Shown: piece by piece, positions 52,957 through 60,194 of the stretch | Layout of the letters: the number at the start of each line of letters is the position of its first letter | Position numbering within the stretch: the first letter of the stretch is position 1 | Assembly: GCF_004117875.1 (NCBI RefSeq) | Contig: NZ_RAHW01000009.1 | Span: forward strand, 62,001 to 126,000 | Direction of reading: 5' to 3' | Length of the DNA: 64,000 nt | Source of the DNA: Geomonas oryzae | GTDB taxonomy: Bacteria; Desulfobacterota; Desulfuromonadia; Geobacterales; Geobacteraceae | The notes under the pieces: generated by a model | The model's database searches: none | What the model was told of the DNA's origin: nothing | The model's input: only the letters and a program-made list of their open reading frames with translations | Position numbers and translations under genes: made by a program

Positions 52957-54042
52957 TTACTGGATGTACATGCTCGCGTTGAGGAGCTTGCCGCCCCACC
53001 TGCCCGACGGAAGTACCGCGGGAAGACCGCTGCCGTAGGAGTTGGGCGCCTCGTACCCGCCCGTGGTCGCCCCGCAGGTGAACCGGTACAGCATGCTCGA
53101 TGCTGCCTGAGCCGCTATGTAGTAGGTTGCGCCCTGGGTGACCGATGCTGCGGGGACCGACACGGTGGCGTAGCCTGCCGCGGAAACGGTCATGGTACCC
53201 TCGGTGAGCTTAGTGCCACCAGCCGAGTAGAGTGCCAGCCTGATCGCGGTCGGGGAACCGTACTGATAGATTTTCACCCGCAGCGCGCTCACCTTGCCGG
53301 TGGCGTCGGCCGTCACCGGGCTGAACTCCATGTAGCTCGGCGTGGCGTCCTGGTAGGCGGAGGTGCCGGTGGTGATGTCGTCCCAGTGCCCTGTGGTGGT
53401 AGCTGCGAAGGTAGCCGAGACCGTATGGTTGGCGGTGACGTTGCTGAAGGTGTAACTGGAGACCGCGCCGACCGAGGCACCGTCGACGGTGACACCGGAA
53501 ATGGCGTACCCCGTTGCCGGAGCGACTGAGAGGCTGAGACTGCCCCCCTGGGAAACCGAAGCCGTTTTGATCACGGAACTGCCGCTGGTGGCGGTGCTTA
53601 CGCTCGTCCCTGAGGGGAAGTTGATGCTCCCGCCCGGGCCTGCGGTGGCCGTGATGGAATAGGTTGCGCCGAAGGACTTGGACATCTCGTTCGAGTAGGC
53701 GCTTTCGGTCTTGGCCCCATCGTAGGCGGTAACGGCGAAGTAGTAGGTCGAGCCGTTCACGAGGTTGCTGAGCGTGTAGCTGGTCTGATTGCCGACGTCC
53801 ACACTACCCGTGTAGGCCCCCTTCGCAGTGCCCTGGTAGACCTTGTAACCGCTCACCGTCATCGCGCTGCCGTCGGCGTACGTGGCCGGTGCGGACCATG
53901 ACAGGGTTGTTTGGGCGGCGCAGGCCTTTGAAACCGGGATGAGCGAGATACACGCGAAGATAATGGCGGCAATGGCGAGGAATGATGCGGGGTTGACTGG
54001 AGAACGATGCCACAGTGGCAGCTTACACTTCTTTTCTTGCAC
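52957..54042 (-). CDS. secreted fn3-domain protein
   Basis: 361 residues from a GTG at 54042 directly after GGGAGGTAGAA; a longer frame (to 54270) would cover the riboswitch. Signal region about residues 14-41 (ASFLAIAAIIFACISLI). An fn3 domain (YKVYQGTAKGAYTG, YYFAVTAYDGAKTESAYSNE) is followed by an InlB/bacterial-repeat-like domain (YSITATAGPGGSI, TGYAISGVTVDG) and a C-terminal beta-rich domain. No enzyme motif. Likely an exopolysaccharide-associated surface protein. Confidence 0.78.
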   Translation of the reverse strand: MQEKKCKLPLWHRSPVNPASFLAIAAIIFACISLIPVSKACAAQTTLSWSAPATYADGSAMTVSGYKVYQGTAKGAYTGSVDVGNQTSYTLSNLVNGSTYYFAVTAYDGAKTESAYSNEMSKSFGATYSITATAGPGGSINFPSGTSVSTATSGSSVIKTASVSQGGSLSLSVAPATGYAISGVTVDGASVGAVSSYTFSNVTANHTVSATFAATTTGHWDDITTGTSAYQDATPSYMEFSPVTADATGKVSALRVKIYQYGSPTAIRLALYSAGGTKLTEGTMTVSAAGYATVSVPAASVTQGATYYIAAQAASSMLYRFTCGATTGGYEAPNSYGSGLPAVLPSGRWGGKLLNASMYIQ

Positions 54043-54215
54043 TTCTACCTCCCTGGTGCTGGGTTTGGCCGGGAGGTGCTTGGTATCGCCGGGGACGGAA
54101 CCGTCCACCGCAGTCATCGAAGGTAAAAGAGTTGTCCGTAACGGCGCGGGGGGTGTTCCCGGGCTCCAGCTGGACCGAACCTGATCTGCGGCGGCAGACG
54201 TGAGTCGTCTGTGGG
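54043..54215 (-). other. 5' leader between riboswitch and start codon
   Basis: About 170 nt. CAGACG-ACTCA-CGTCTG forms a hairpin just after the aptamer; a second GC-rich palindrome lies around 54156-54172. No terminator with a T-run is obvious, so the way the riboswitch acts is unclear. Confidence 0.4.
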
Positions 54216-54295
54216 CGATAGTTCGGCATCCCGGCTGTCTCGGTGAGACCCTATAGGCTTTCCGTCCCACCCTCGCGGGTGGTCTAGTCTTATCG
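54216..54295 (-). ncRNA. GEMM-I cyclic-dinucleotide riboswitch
   Basis: On the minus strand P1 pairs CGATA (54295-54291) with TATCG (54220-54216). P2 is CCACCC-GCGA-GGGTGG with a GNRA loop, followed by the hallmark GGGACGGAAAGCC and then TAGGGTCTCACCGAGACAGC-CGGGATGCCG of P3. The consensus is GGGACGCAAAGCC, so one base differs. Ungapped alignment to Vc2 puts A at position 20 (G in c-di-GMP sensors), as in the Geobacter GEMM-Ib group that binds cyclic AMP-GMP. It lies upstream of the fn3/beta-helix pair. Confidence 0.85.
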
Positions 54296-54358
54296 TTATC
54301 GGCGTATTCGTTTGTGTTCGTTGCAGGTGTAGCTTAGTAAACTTCCGCCACTCCGATG

Positions 54359-54372
54359 GTGACGAACGTCAC
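54359..54372. promoter_or_regulatory. CRP/FNR-type palindrome
   Basis: GTGACG-AA-CGTCAC, a perfect 14-bp palindrome with the GTGA-N6-TCAC spacing of CRP/FNR-family operators. It lies between the divergent riboswitch transcript and the promoter at 54452. Confidence 0.45.
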
Positions 54373-54451
54373 ACTAAGGGCAGCTTTTTGTCCCTTCCGG
54401 GTACCGTAGAGGCGGACGGTCGGTCAGGACGCCCGCTGTTCCGGGGCTCCC

Positions 54452-54479
54452 TTGACACGGCCGGGGGTGAAGATATACT
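54452..54479 (+). promoter_or_regulatory. sigma-70 promoter of the second exopolysaccharide gene group
   Basis: TTGACA (54452-54457), 16-bp spacer, TATACT (54474-54479); about 115 bp before the glycosyltransferase start. Confidence 0.7.
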
Positions 54480-54594
54480 CGGCACGGTGAAATTATTTTA
54501 ATCTTGAAACGGTTCTGGATCAGCGCGTGGGCCGCGTGTCACTGCGTTGGAAGATCCCTTACAGGCTGACGTTGTTGGGCCGGAGGAGGAATTG

Positions 54595-55809
54595 ATGCAA
54601 GGGTCGAAAAACAGACAACTGCGCGCCTGTTTCGTTTACTACCAGTGTTTCTCGCAGTTGCTTTACCGAGAGGCGATCACGCTCAAAAGAGGGGGATTCG
54701 ACGTCGACATCATATGCCTTAGGGCGCATCCCAGTGAGGAGGTCGACAGCATCTATGAAGGCATGAGGGTGCGCAAGATAGTGCCTCGGTACGGCGCTGA
54801 AAAAAGCACCTTCGCCTACTTTGCCAGACTCTTTTTCTTCTTCAACAAGACCTTCCTGTTGCTTTCCTACATGAGTTTCAGCAAGAGATACCACCTGATT
54901 CACTTCACAGCGCCGCCCGACGCCGCCATCTTCACCACCGTGATCGGGAAGCTGCTCGGAGCGAAGGTCATCCTCGATATCCACGACATCGGTCCTGAGC
55001 TCTTCATGCGCAAACTCGGCGTCAAGGAGACCCACCCGGTGGTACGCATGCTGAAGACCATGGAGAAAGCTGCCGCACGCTTCGCCGACCACGTGATCAC
55101 GGTGACCCATCTCTGGCGTAACGCCCTCATCTCCCGCTCGACGACCCCGGAAAAATGCTCGGTCATGCTCAACGTGCCGGACAACGAGATCTTCAAGTTC
55201 GTCGAGCGCGAACCGCGAAACGAGAGGTTCAACCTCTATTACCACGGCTCCGTCGAGGAGCACTTCGGAGTGGACACGCTGCTGGACGCCATGCCGGTCA
55301 TCAAGCGGCATATCCCTCATGTAAAGCTTCATATCTACCCCGCAAAACGCGGCAGGCTGCTGGAAGCGCTGCAAAGTCGATGCGAGACCCTGAAACTCGA
55401 GGGTTACGTGTTCTTCCACGAGGGGGTCCCCTTTTACGAGCTTCCCAGGGTGCTCCAGGATGCGGACCTGGGCATAGTACCGACCAAAAATCACACCTTC
55501 TCCAACGAGGCGGTGAGCAGCAAATCCTTCGACTACATCTTTTCCGGCATCCCCATCGTGATCTCCAGGACCGCCGGACACAGCTTCTACTACAACGACG
55601 AGATGGTGAAGTTCTTCGAGCCGTGCAACAGCGCTGATCTCGCCGCAGCGGTGACCGATCTCTACAGGAACAAGGAAATGCGAAAGAGGCAGGTGCGGCA
55701 ATCTCTCAAATTCGTCGAGGACAACAGCTGGGACCGCATTCAGCTGAACTACCTGAACATAGTGAAGGAATTGATCGACCCGGCCGCCCCCGGCGCCGAC
55801 AGGACCTAG
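54595..55809 (+). CDS. GT-B family glycosyltransferase
   Basis: 404 residues from the ATG at 54595 (GGAGGAATTG). GAKVILDIHDIGPELFMRKLG is the acceptor side; NLYYHGSVEEHFGVDTLLDA and LGIVPTKNHTFSNEAVSSKSFDYI form the donor-binding C-terminal domain with a typical E-x7-E-like NEAVSSK-SFDY. First gene of a promoter-led run of four genes. Confidence 0.87.
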   Translation: MQGSKNRQLRACFVYYQCFSQLLYREAITLKRGGFDVDIICLRAHPSEEVDSIYEGMRVRKIVPRYGAEKSTFAYFARLFFFFNKTFLLLSYMSFSKRYHLIHFTAPPDAAIFTTVIGKLLGAKVILDIHDIGPELFMRKLGVKETHPVVRMLKTMEKAAARFADHVITVTHLWRNALISRSTTPEKCSVMLNVPDNEIFKFVEREPRNERFNLYYHGSVEEHFGVDTLLDAMPVIKRHIPHVKLHIYPAKRGRLLEALQSRCETLKLEGYVFFHEGVPFYELPRVLQDADLGIVPTKNHTFSNEAVSSKSFDYIFSGIPIVISRTAGHSFYYNDEMVKFFEPCNSADLAAAVTDLYRNKEMRKRQVRQSLKFVEDNSWDRIQLNYLNIVKELIDPAAPGADRT

Positions 55810-55812
55810 GAA

Positions 55813-56667
55813 ATGAAAGCGGAAAAAGAGATATCCGTGCTGCTGTCCGACACCCTCGATTTGATCAACTCTCCCCTTGCCCCGGCCGCTACCATGCTGG
55901 TCTACCACCGCATCGAGGACGGTGGTGCCTCCATGCTGCCCGATTCGGTAACGCTCACCGAATTTCAGGAGCAGATGAGGTACATAACCGACGAGGGGTA
56001 TTCGCCGATGACCGTGAGAGAACTGGCCGCGCTGGTGGAAGCCGGGGAGGAGCCGCCTGAGAAAAGCATAGTCGTTACCTTCGACGACGGTTATCTCGAT
56101 ACCTACACCCATGCGTTTCCGGAGCTCGACTTCTTCAGAATGCCGGCCACCGTTTTCCTGGCGGCCGGACATATCGGCGCCTCCACGCCTTTTCCATGGC
56201 TTGGTAGCGACGGCGGCAAACCTATGGATTGGCAACAGGTCGGCAGGCTGCAAAAGGCCGGGATCGAGATCGCCTCCCATACCTACTCACACCCCTTCAC
56301 CCCGAACCTCACCCAAAAGGAGCTCTGTCTGGAGCTTGAACGTTCAAAGAGAACGATCGAGGAAAAGCTCGGCTCCCCGGTTCATTCGCTTGCGCTCCCC
56401 TACTCTTTTCCGCTGCGCCATCCGCGCTGGCCGTCTTTCAAGGCCCGCCTGAAGGAAGCGCTGCACGCCAGCGGCTACGTTTGCTGCTGCACGATGCAGA
56501 GGGGGCACATAGGCCCAAGGGACGACGTGTTCGCCCTGAGAAGGATACCGGTGGGCCGTGACGACGACCTGCGGCTGTTCCGGGCCAAGCTCGAGGGGTG
56601 CTTCGCATGGACCGCCCCGCTCCAGGCCCTTTACCAGAGGTTCCTCAAGAGTTATCCAACGCCGTGA
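55813..56667 (+). CDS. polysaccharide deacetylase (NodB/CE4 fold)
   Basis: 284 residues. TFDDGYLDTYTHAFPEL carries the metal-binding Asp pair, SHTYSHPFTP the two His (HxxxH), and SPVHSLALPYS the third motif. CE4 enzymes remove acetyl groups from N-acetylated glycans; the lack of a signal peptide suggests a cytoplasmic or non-classical position. It starts 3 bp after the upstream stop codon. Confidence 0.9.
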   Translation: MKAEKEISVLLSDTLDLINSPLAPAATMLVYHRIEDGGASMLPDSVTLTEFQEQMRYITDEGYSPMTVRELAALVEAGEEPPEKSIVVTFDDGYLDTYTHAFPELDFFRMPATVFLAAGHIGASTPFPWLGSDGGKPMDWQQVGRLQKAGIEIASHTYSHPFTPNLTQKELCLELERSKRTIEEKLGSPVHSLALPYSFPLRHPRWPSFKARLKEALHASGYVCCCTMQRGHIGPRDDVFALRRIPVGRDDDLRLFRAKLEGCFAWTAPLQALYQRFLKSYPTP

Positions 56668-56727
56668 CGAAGCGCCAACCGGCGACTCGCCGCCCCGCAG
56701 TCGCACCTACAGCTCGACGGAGACCGC

Positions 56728-57984
56728 ATGAAAAGGCTCGCCTACCTGGCCAACTACTTTCCATCCCTCACGGAAACCTTCATCTATCGCGAAGTCATGG
56801 AGCTTAAAAGGCGCGACGTTGCGGTGGCCCTTTATTCGTTGCGCAAGCCAGGCGAAACGGAGGTCTCCGACGAGGCGCTCAAGCTGCGGGGTGAAACTTC
56901 CTACCTGCTGCCGGTACCGACCGGCGAACTGCTGGCGAGCCATGCGTGGTTCTTAGGCCGCACCCCCCTAGCCTACCTGGGCACCCTTTTCAAGATGCTC
57001 ACCGGGACGCACAACAGGTTCCGGGACCGGGTCCGCAGCCTCACCCATTTCGGGGAGGGTGCGGTGCTGGCCCGCCGCATGGTGCGGGAAGGAATCACGC
57101 ACATCCACTCGCACTACGCCTCACAGTCCACCTCCGTCGCCCGGGTGGTGCACCTGCTGACCGGCATCCCCTACAGCTTCACCGGCCACGCCCACGACAT
57201 CTGGCACGACCGCCTGCTCCTTCCCGAGAAGCTCAGGGAAGCCGTCTTCGTGGCGACATGCTCCACCTTCGCCAGAGAGTTCATCGCCCGGGAGGAGAAG
57301 ACCTGTGATGAAAAGATCCACGTCGTCTACCACGGCCTTGATGTGAGGAGGTTCACCCCGCCGACGGGCGAGAAAGGAAGGATTCGCAACCGGATCCTCA
57401 GCGTGGGGAGCCTGGGCCCGACCAAAGGATTCCCGGACCTGATCAGGGCGTGTGCCCTGCTGCGGCAAAAGCTGACCGACTTCGAATGCGTGATCGTCGG
57501 CGAGGGGCCGATGCGGGAGGAACTGGAACGGCTCATCTCGGATCTGGGGCTTTCCGGGACGGTCCGGCTCGTAGGGAGCGTGCCGCAGGAAGGCCTGATC
57601 GGGTTTTACCACGATGCCTGGATCTTCGTCCTTCCCTGCGTCATCGCCGATGACGGAAGGCGCGACGGTCTTCCCAATGTCCTCATGGAGGCGATGGCGA
57701 CGGGACTGCCGGTCATCACCACCAAAAGCACGGCGCAAGAAGAGCTGATCGAAGACGGCAGGCACGGAATGTTGGTGCCGCCACACGCCCCGGAGGAGCT
57801 CGCAACCGCGATCTGCACGCTCTGCCGCGATGACGAGTTGCGGGCAAGCTTGGGGACCGGGGGACGCAGGAGGATCGAGCGGGATTTCGACAACCGCACC
57901 ACCATAGAGCCGCTGCTGAGACTTTTCGACAGGTACGTTTTCGGTGCAGACGGGAGTTCTGCGGGGGTGCCATATGAACGCTGA
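56728..57984 (+). CDS. family 4 glycosyltransferase
   Basis: 418 residues. N-terminal YLANYFPSLTETFIYREV, AHDIWHDRLLLPEKL and, in the donor domain, GSLGPTKGFPDLIRACALL, VGEGPMREELERL and GLPNVLMEAMATGLPVI (E-x7-E) are canonical. Ribosome site GGAGACCGC. Ends overlapping the next gene by 11 bp. Confidence 0.92.
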   Translation: MKRLAYLANYFPSLTETFIYREVMELKRRDVAVALYSLRKPGETEVSDEALKLRGETSYLLPVPTGELLASHAWFLGRTPLAYLGTLFKMLTGTHNRFRDRVRSLTHFGEGAVLARRMVREGITHIHSHYASQSTSVARVVHLLTGIPYSFTGHAHDIWHDRLLLPEKLREAVFVATCSTFAREFIAREEKTCDEKIHVVYHGLDVRRFTPPTGEKGRIRNRILSVGSLGPTKGFPDLIRACALLRQKLTDFECVIVGEGPMREELERLISDLGLSGTVRLVGSVPQEGLIGFYHDAWIFVLPCVIADDGRRDGLPNVLMEAMATGLPVITTKSTAQEELIEDGRHGMLVPPHAPEELATAICTLCRDDELRASLGTGGRRRIERDFDNRTTIEPLLRLFDRYVFGADGSSAGVPYER

Positions 57985-59002
57985 CGGCGCGGAGCGGGGA
58001 ACGGTCTTTCTCAAGTGGTTTCCCTATGACAAGAGAAACGAAACCATCGCGGCGGCTCTGGGCGCGGAATGCCACTTCATCTGCTCGCTGAAGAGAAGAA
58101 CGCCCTGGAACGCTCCGCTTCGCTACCTGGCACAGGCCTTCAAGACGCTGTTTTTACTGTGGCAAAAGCGTCCCGGGACGATTCTCGTCACCAATCCTCC
58201 CGTATTCGCAGCCGCTACGGTCGCCTTGCACTGCACGATCTTCGGCGGGCGTTTCATCATGGACAGCCATTCCGGCGCGCTGGCGGAGCGATGGCGTCTC
58301 TTCCAGAGACTGCACCGCCTTGTCGCCCGCAAGGCGGCTCTCGTGGTGATCACCAACGAGACCTTTCAGGCCGTGTACCGGGGATGGGGCGCGCAGACGC
58401 GCATCATCTCCGATATCGTGATGAAGATACCTCACGGCACACCCACCGCGCTCGGCGACGGTTTCCATGTCATGGTGATCTGCTCCTTCGATCCCGACGA
58501 GCCGATCGCGGAGATACTCGCCGCGGCGGCGGGACTCCCCGAGGTCTCGTTCATGGTGACCGGGAACTTCGGGCGCCTCGACCCGGAGCTGATTGGAAGC
58601 AGTACTCCGAACGTCACCTTCACCGGGTTCCTGCCCGATGACGAATATTTCGCCCTTCTGCATGCCTGCCAGGCGGTGATGGTGCTCGTGGATACGGAGG
58701 ACACCATGCAGCAGGGAGCCTACGAGGCGGTGTCGGTGAAAAAGCCCATGGTGCTCTCGGACTGGCGTCTGCTGCGGGAGAGTTATCCGTGCGGCGCGGT
58801 CTTCGTGGCCAACGAGCCGGAATCGATCAAAGCGGGGGTGCGTAATCTCATCGAGCACTACGACGAGTACCTTGCCGGAGCGGAGCGAGTGTACAGGGAG
58901 CGTGTCGCGATATGGGAGGAGAACTGCCGTTTTCTGGCCGGCTTTTGCACGGAAACTCCAGCAGGAGAAGAAAAGCGCCCATCCCCCTCCCCTCATGCCT
59001 AG
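57974..59002 (+). CDS. glycosyltransferase-like protein
   Basis: 342 residues from the ATG at 57974 (GGGGGTGCCAT). GTILVTNPPVFAAATVAL and FIMDSHSGALAERW match GT-B proteins that use polyprenyl-linked acceptors; the C-terminal HACQAVMVLVDTEDTMQQGAYEAV replaces the usual E-x7-E. Last gene of the run. Sugar specificity cannot be stated. Confidence 0.82.
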   Translation: MNADGAERGTVFLKWFPYDKRNETIAAALGAECHFICSLKRRTPWNAPLRYLAQAFKTLFLLWQKRPGTILVTNPPVFAAATVALHCTIFGGRFIMDSHSGALAERWRLFQRLHRLVARKAALVVITNETFQAVYRGWGAQTRIISDIVMKIPHGTPTALGDGFHVMVICSFDPDEPIAEILAAAAGLPEVSFMVTGNFGRLDPELIGSSTPNVTFTGFLPDDEYFALLHACQAVMVLVDTEDTMQQGAYEAVSVKKPMVLSDWRLLRESYPCGAVFVANEPESIKAGVRNLIEHYDEYLAGAERVYRERVAIWEENCRFLAGFCTETPAGEEKRPSPSPHA

Positions 59003-59008
59003 AGCGCA

Positions 59009-60112
59009 TCAAGTGTTCCTGCTCTTCCGGTAAAACCACCTGCAACTGATCTTGTGGGCGATCCAACCAACCCCGATGCCGCCAAGGGCGTCGAGCAGGT
59101 AGTGCCATCCGAGGTAAACCGTTGCCACGACGAAGAGGAGAACGACTCCGCCCATGAGGAATCTGAGCCTTGGGTACAAAGCCCCTATTGCCAGGCTGGA
59201 GAGATAGCAAAGTGCTATGTGCAGACTCGGCATGCCGACGATGCCGTTCGCAGTGACTATCGGGGTCTGCAACGGGTATGACTTGAAGGATTGGTAATGC
59301 GACCAAAGACGTTCCATTGCCCCTGCCGAACAAGTACCAGTTATGTGGCGGTAAAGCTCCGGTTTGAAGAAGGCAGGTCCCATGGTCGGGAAAAGTATGG
59401 AAAAAGGAAGTGAAAGTGCAAAGGCAACGCACCATGCCGAAGTGAAACGCCAGAATACTGCCTCTTCGCGCGACGCTAGAAGAAGGGTAAGACAGGCAAG
59501 CGGCCAAAGGAAGAAATACATCGTGTCGAAACAGTGGGTTAAGTAGGGAGTTTTCGGGAGGATGTAAAGACCACCGCAGGTCAGCAGGTTCAGGATCCAA
59601 GCGTCGCATCTGAACAAGATGTCATCGTAAAGCCTGTGGTTTAAAAGCGGAATGGCGGGCTTGAGATTCGTGTAGCTTACAAGTACCCCGTAAACAGCCA
59701 TATAGGCCATGGCACCGTTTAAAAGATATTTCTTCAGGTAGCCGGAAAAAAATGCCCTCAGCACCTGGATGGCATGGCGACGCGGTTCGTTGAAGAGGAG
59801 GTGTTTCGTCTCTGCTGACAGATCAAAAAACAGGTGAAAGAGCGGCCCGATTGTGGCGTGAAAATAGAGAAATATGAAAGCCATGCCGGACCCGAGATGG
59901 GGCGGTGACCACTCGAAATCCCTGGCAAGGAAGCCGAAGACGAGCCTCGCGGCGGACAAAGAGAGGATGACATGGCAGAAAAGATAAAAGATTCCCGTCG
60001 TATATCGGCTGGCTTGGTCGCATGAGGATGTCTCCGCAAAGGAAACGCTTCTCCATGGTGCGGCCTGCGACAGCCAGCTCTCTTCCGCAGCCTGTTTATC
60101 CCGCTCCAACAT
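59009..60112 (-). CDS. PAP2-superfamily membrane phosphatase/transferase
   Basis: 367 residues, at least seven helices. GMPSLHIALCYLSSLAIG is the PAP2 His motif and YLGWHYLLDALGG the final catalytic box; the arrangement resembles Aur1/inositol-phosphotransferase-like PAP2_3 proteins. It could recycle polyprenyl pyrophosphate or transfer a head group in glycan export. Ribosome site GAGGACC. Confidence 0.85.
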   Translation of the reverse strand: MLERDKQAAEESWLSQAAPWRSVSFAETSSCDQASRYTTGIFYLFCHVILSLSAARLVFGFLARDFEWSPPHLGSGMAFIFLYFHATIGPLFHLFFDLSAETKHLLFNEPRRHAIQVLRAFFSGYLKKYLLNGAMAYMAVYGVLVSYTNLKPAIPLLNHRLYDDILFRCDAWILNLLTCGGLYILPKTPYLTHCFDTMYFFLWPLACLTLLLASREEAVFWRFTSAWCVAFALSLPFSILFPTMGPAFFKPELYRHITGTCSAGAMERLWSHYQSFKSYPLQTPIVTANGIVGMPSLHIALCYLSSLAIGALYPRLRFLMGGVVLLFVVATVYLGWHYLLDALGGIGVGWIAHKISCRWFYRKSRNT

Positions 60113-60194
60113 ATACCGGTCCTCATCCCAGACAACATCCGCACCTGAAAACTTAAGGCGCGTGCCATGACGGGCGATACCGCGTAGTCCGATC

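Noticed and set aside
54043-54270. N-terminal extension of the fn3 protein (76 extra codons)
   Set aside because: It would translate through the riboswitch; the GTG at 54042 has an ideal ribosome site and signal peptide.
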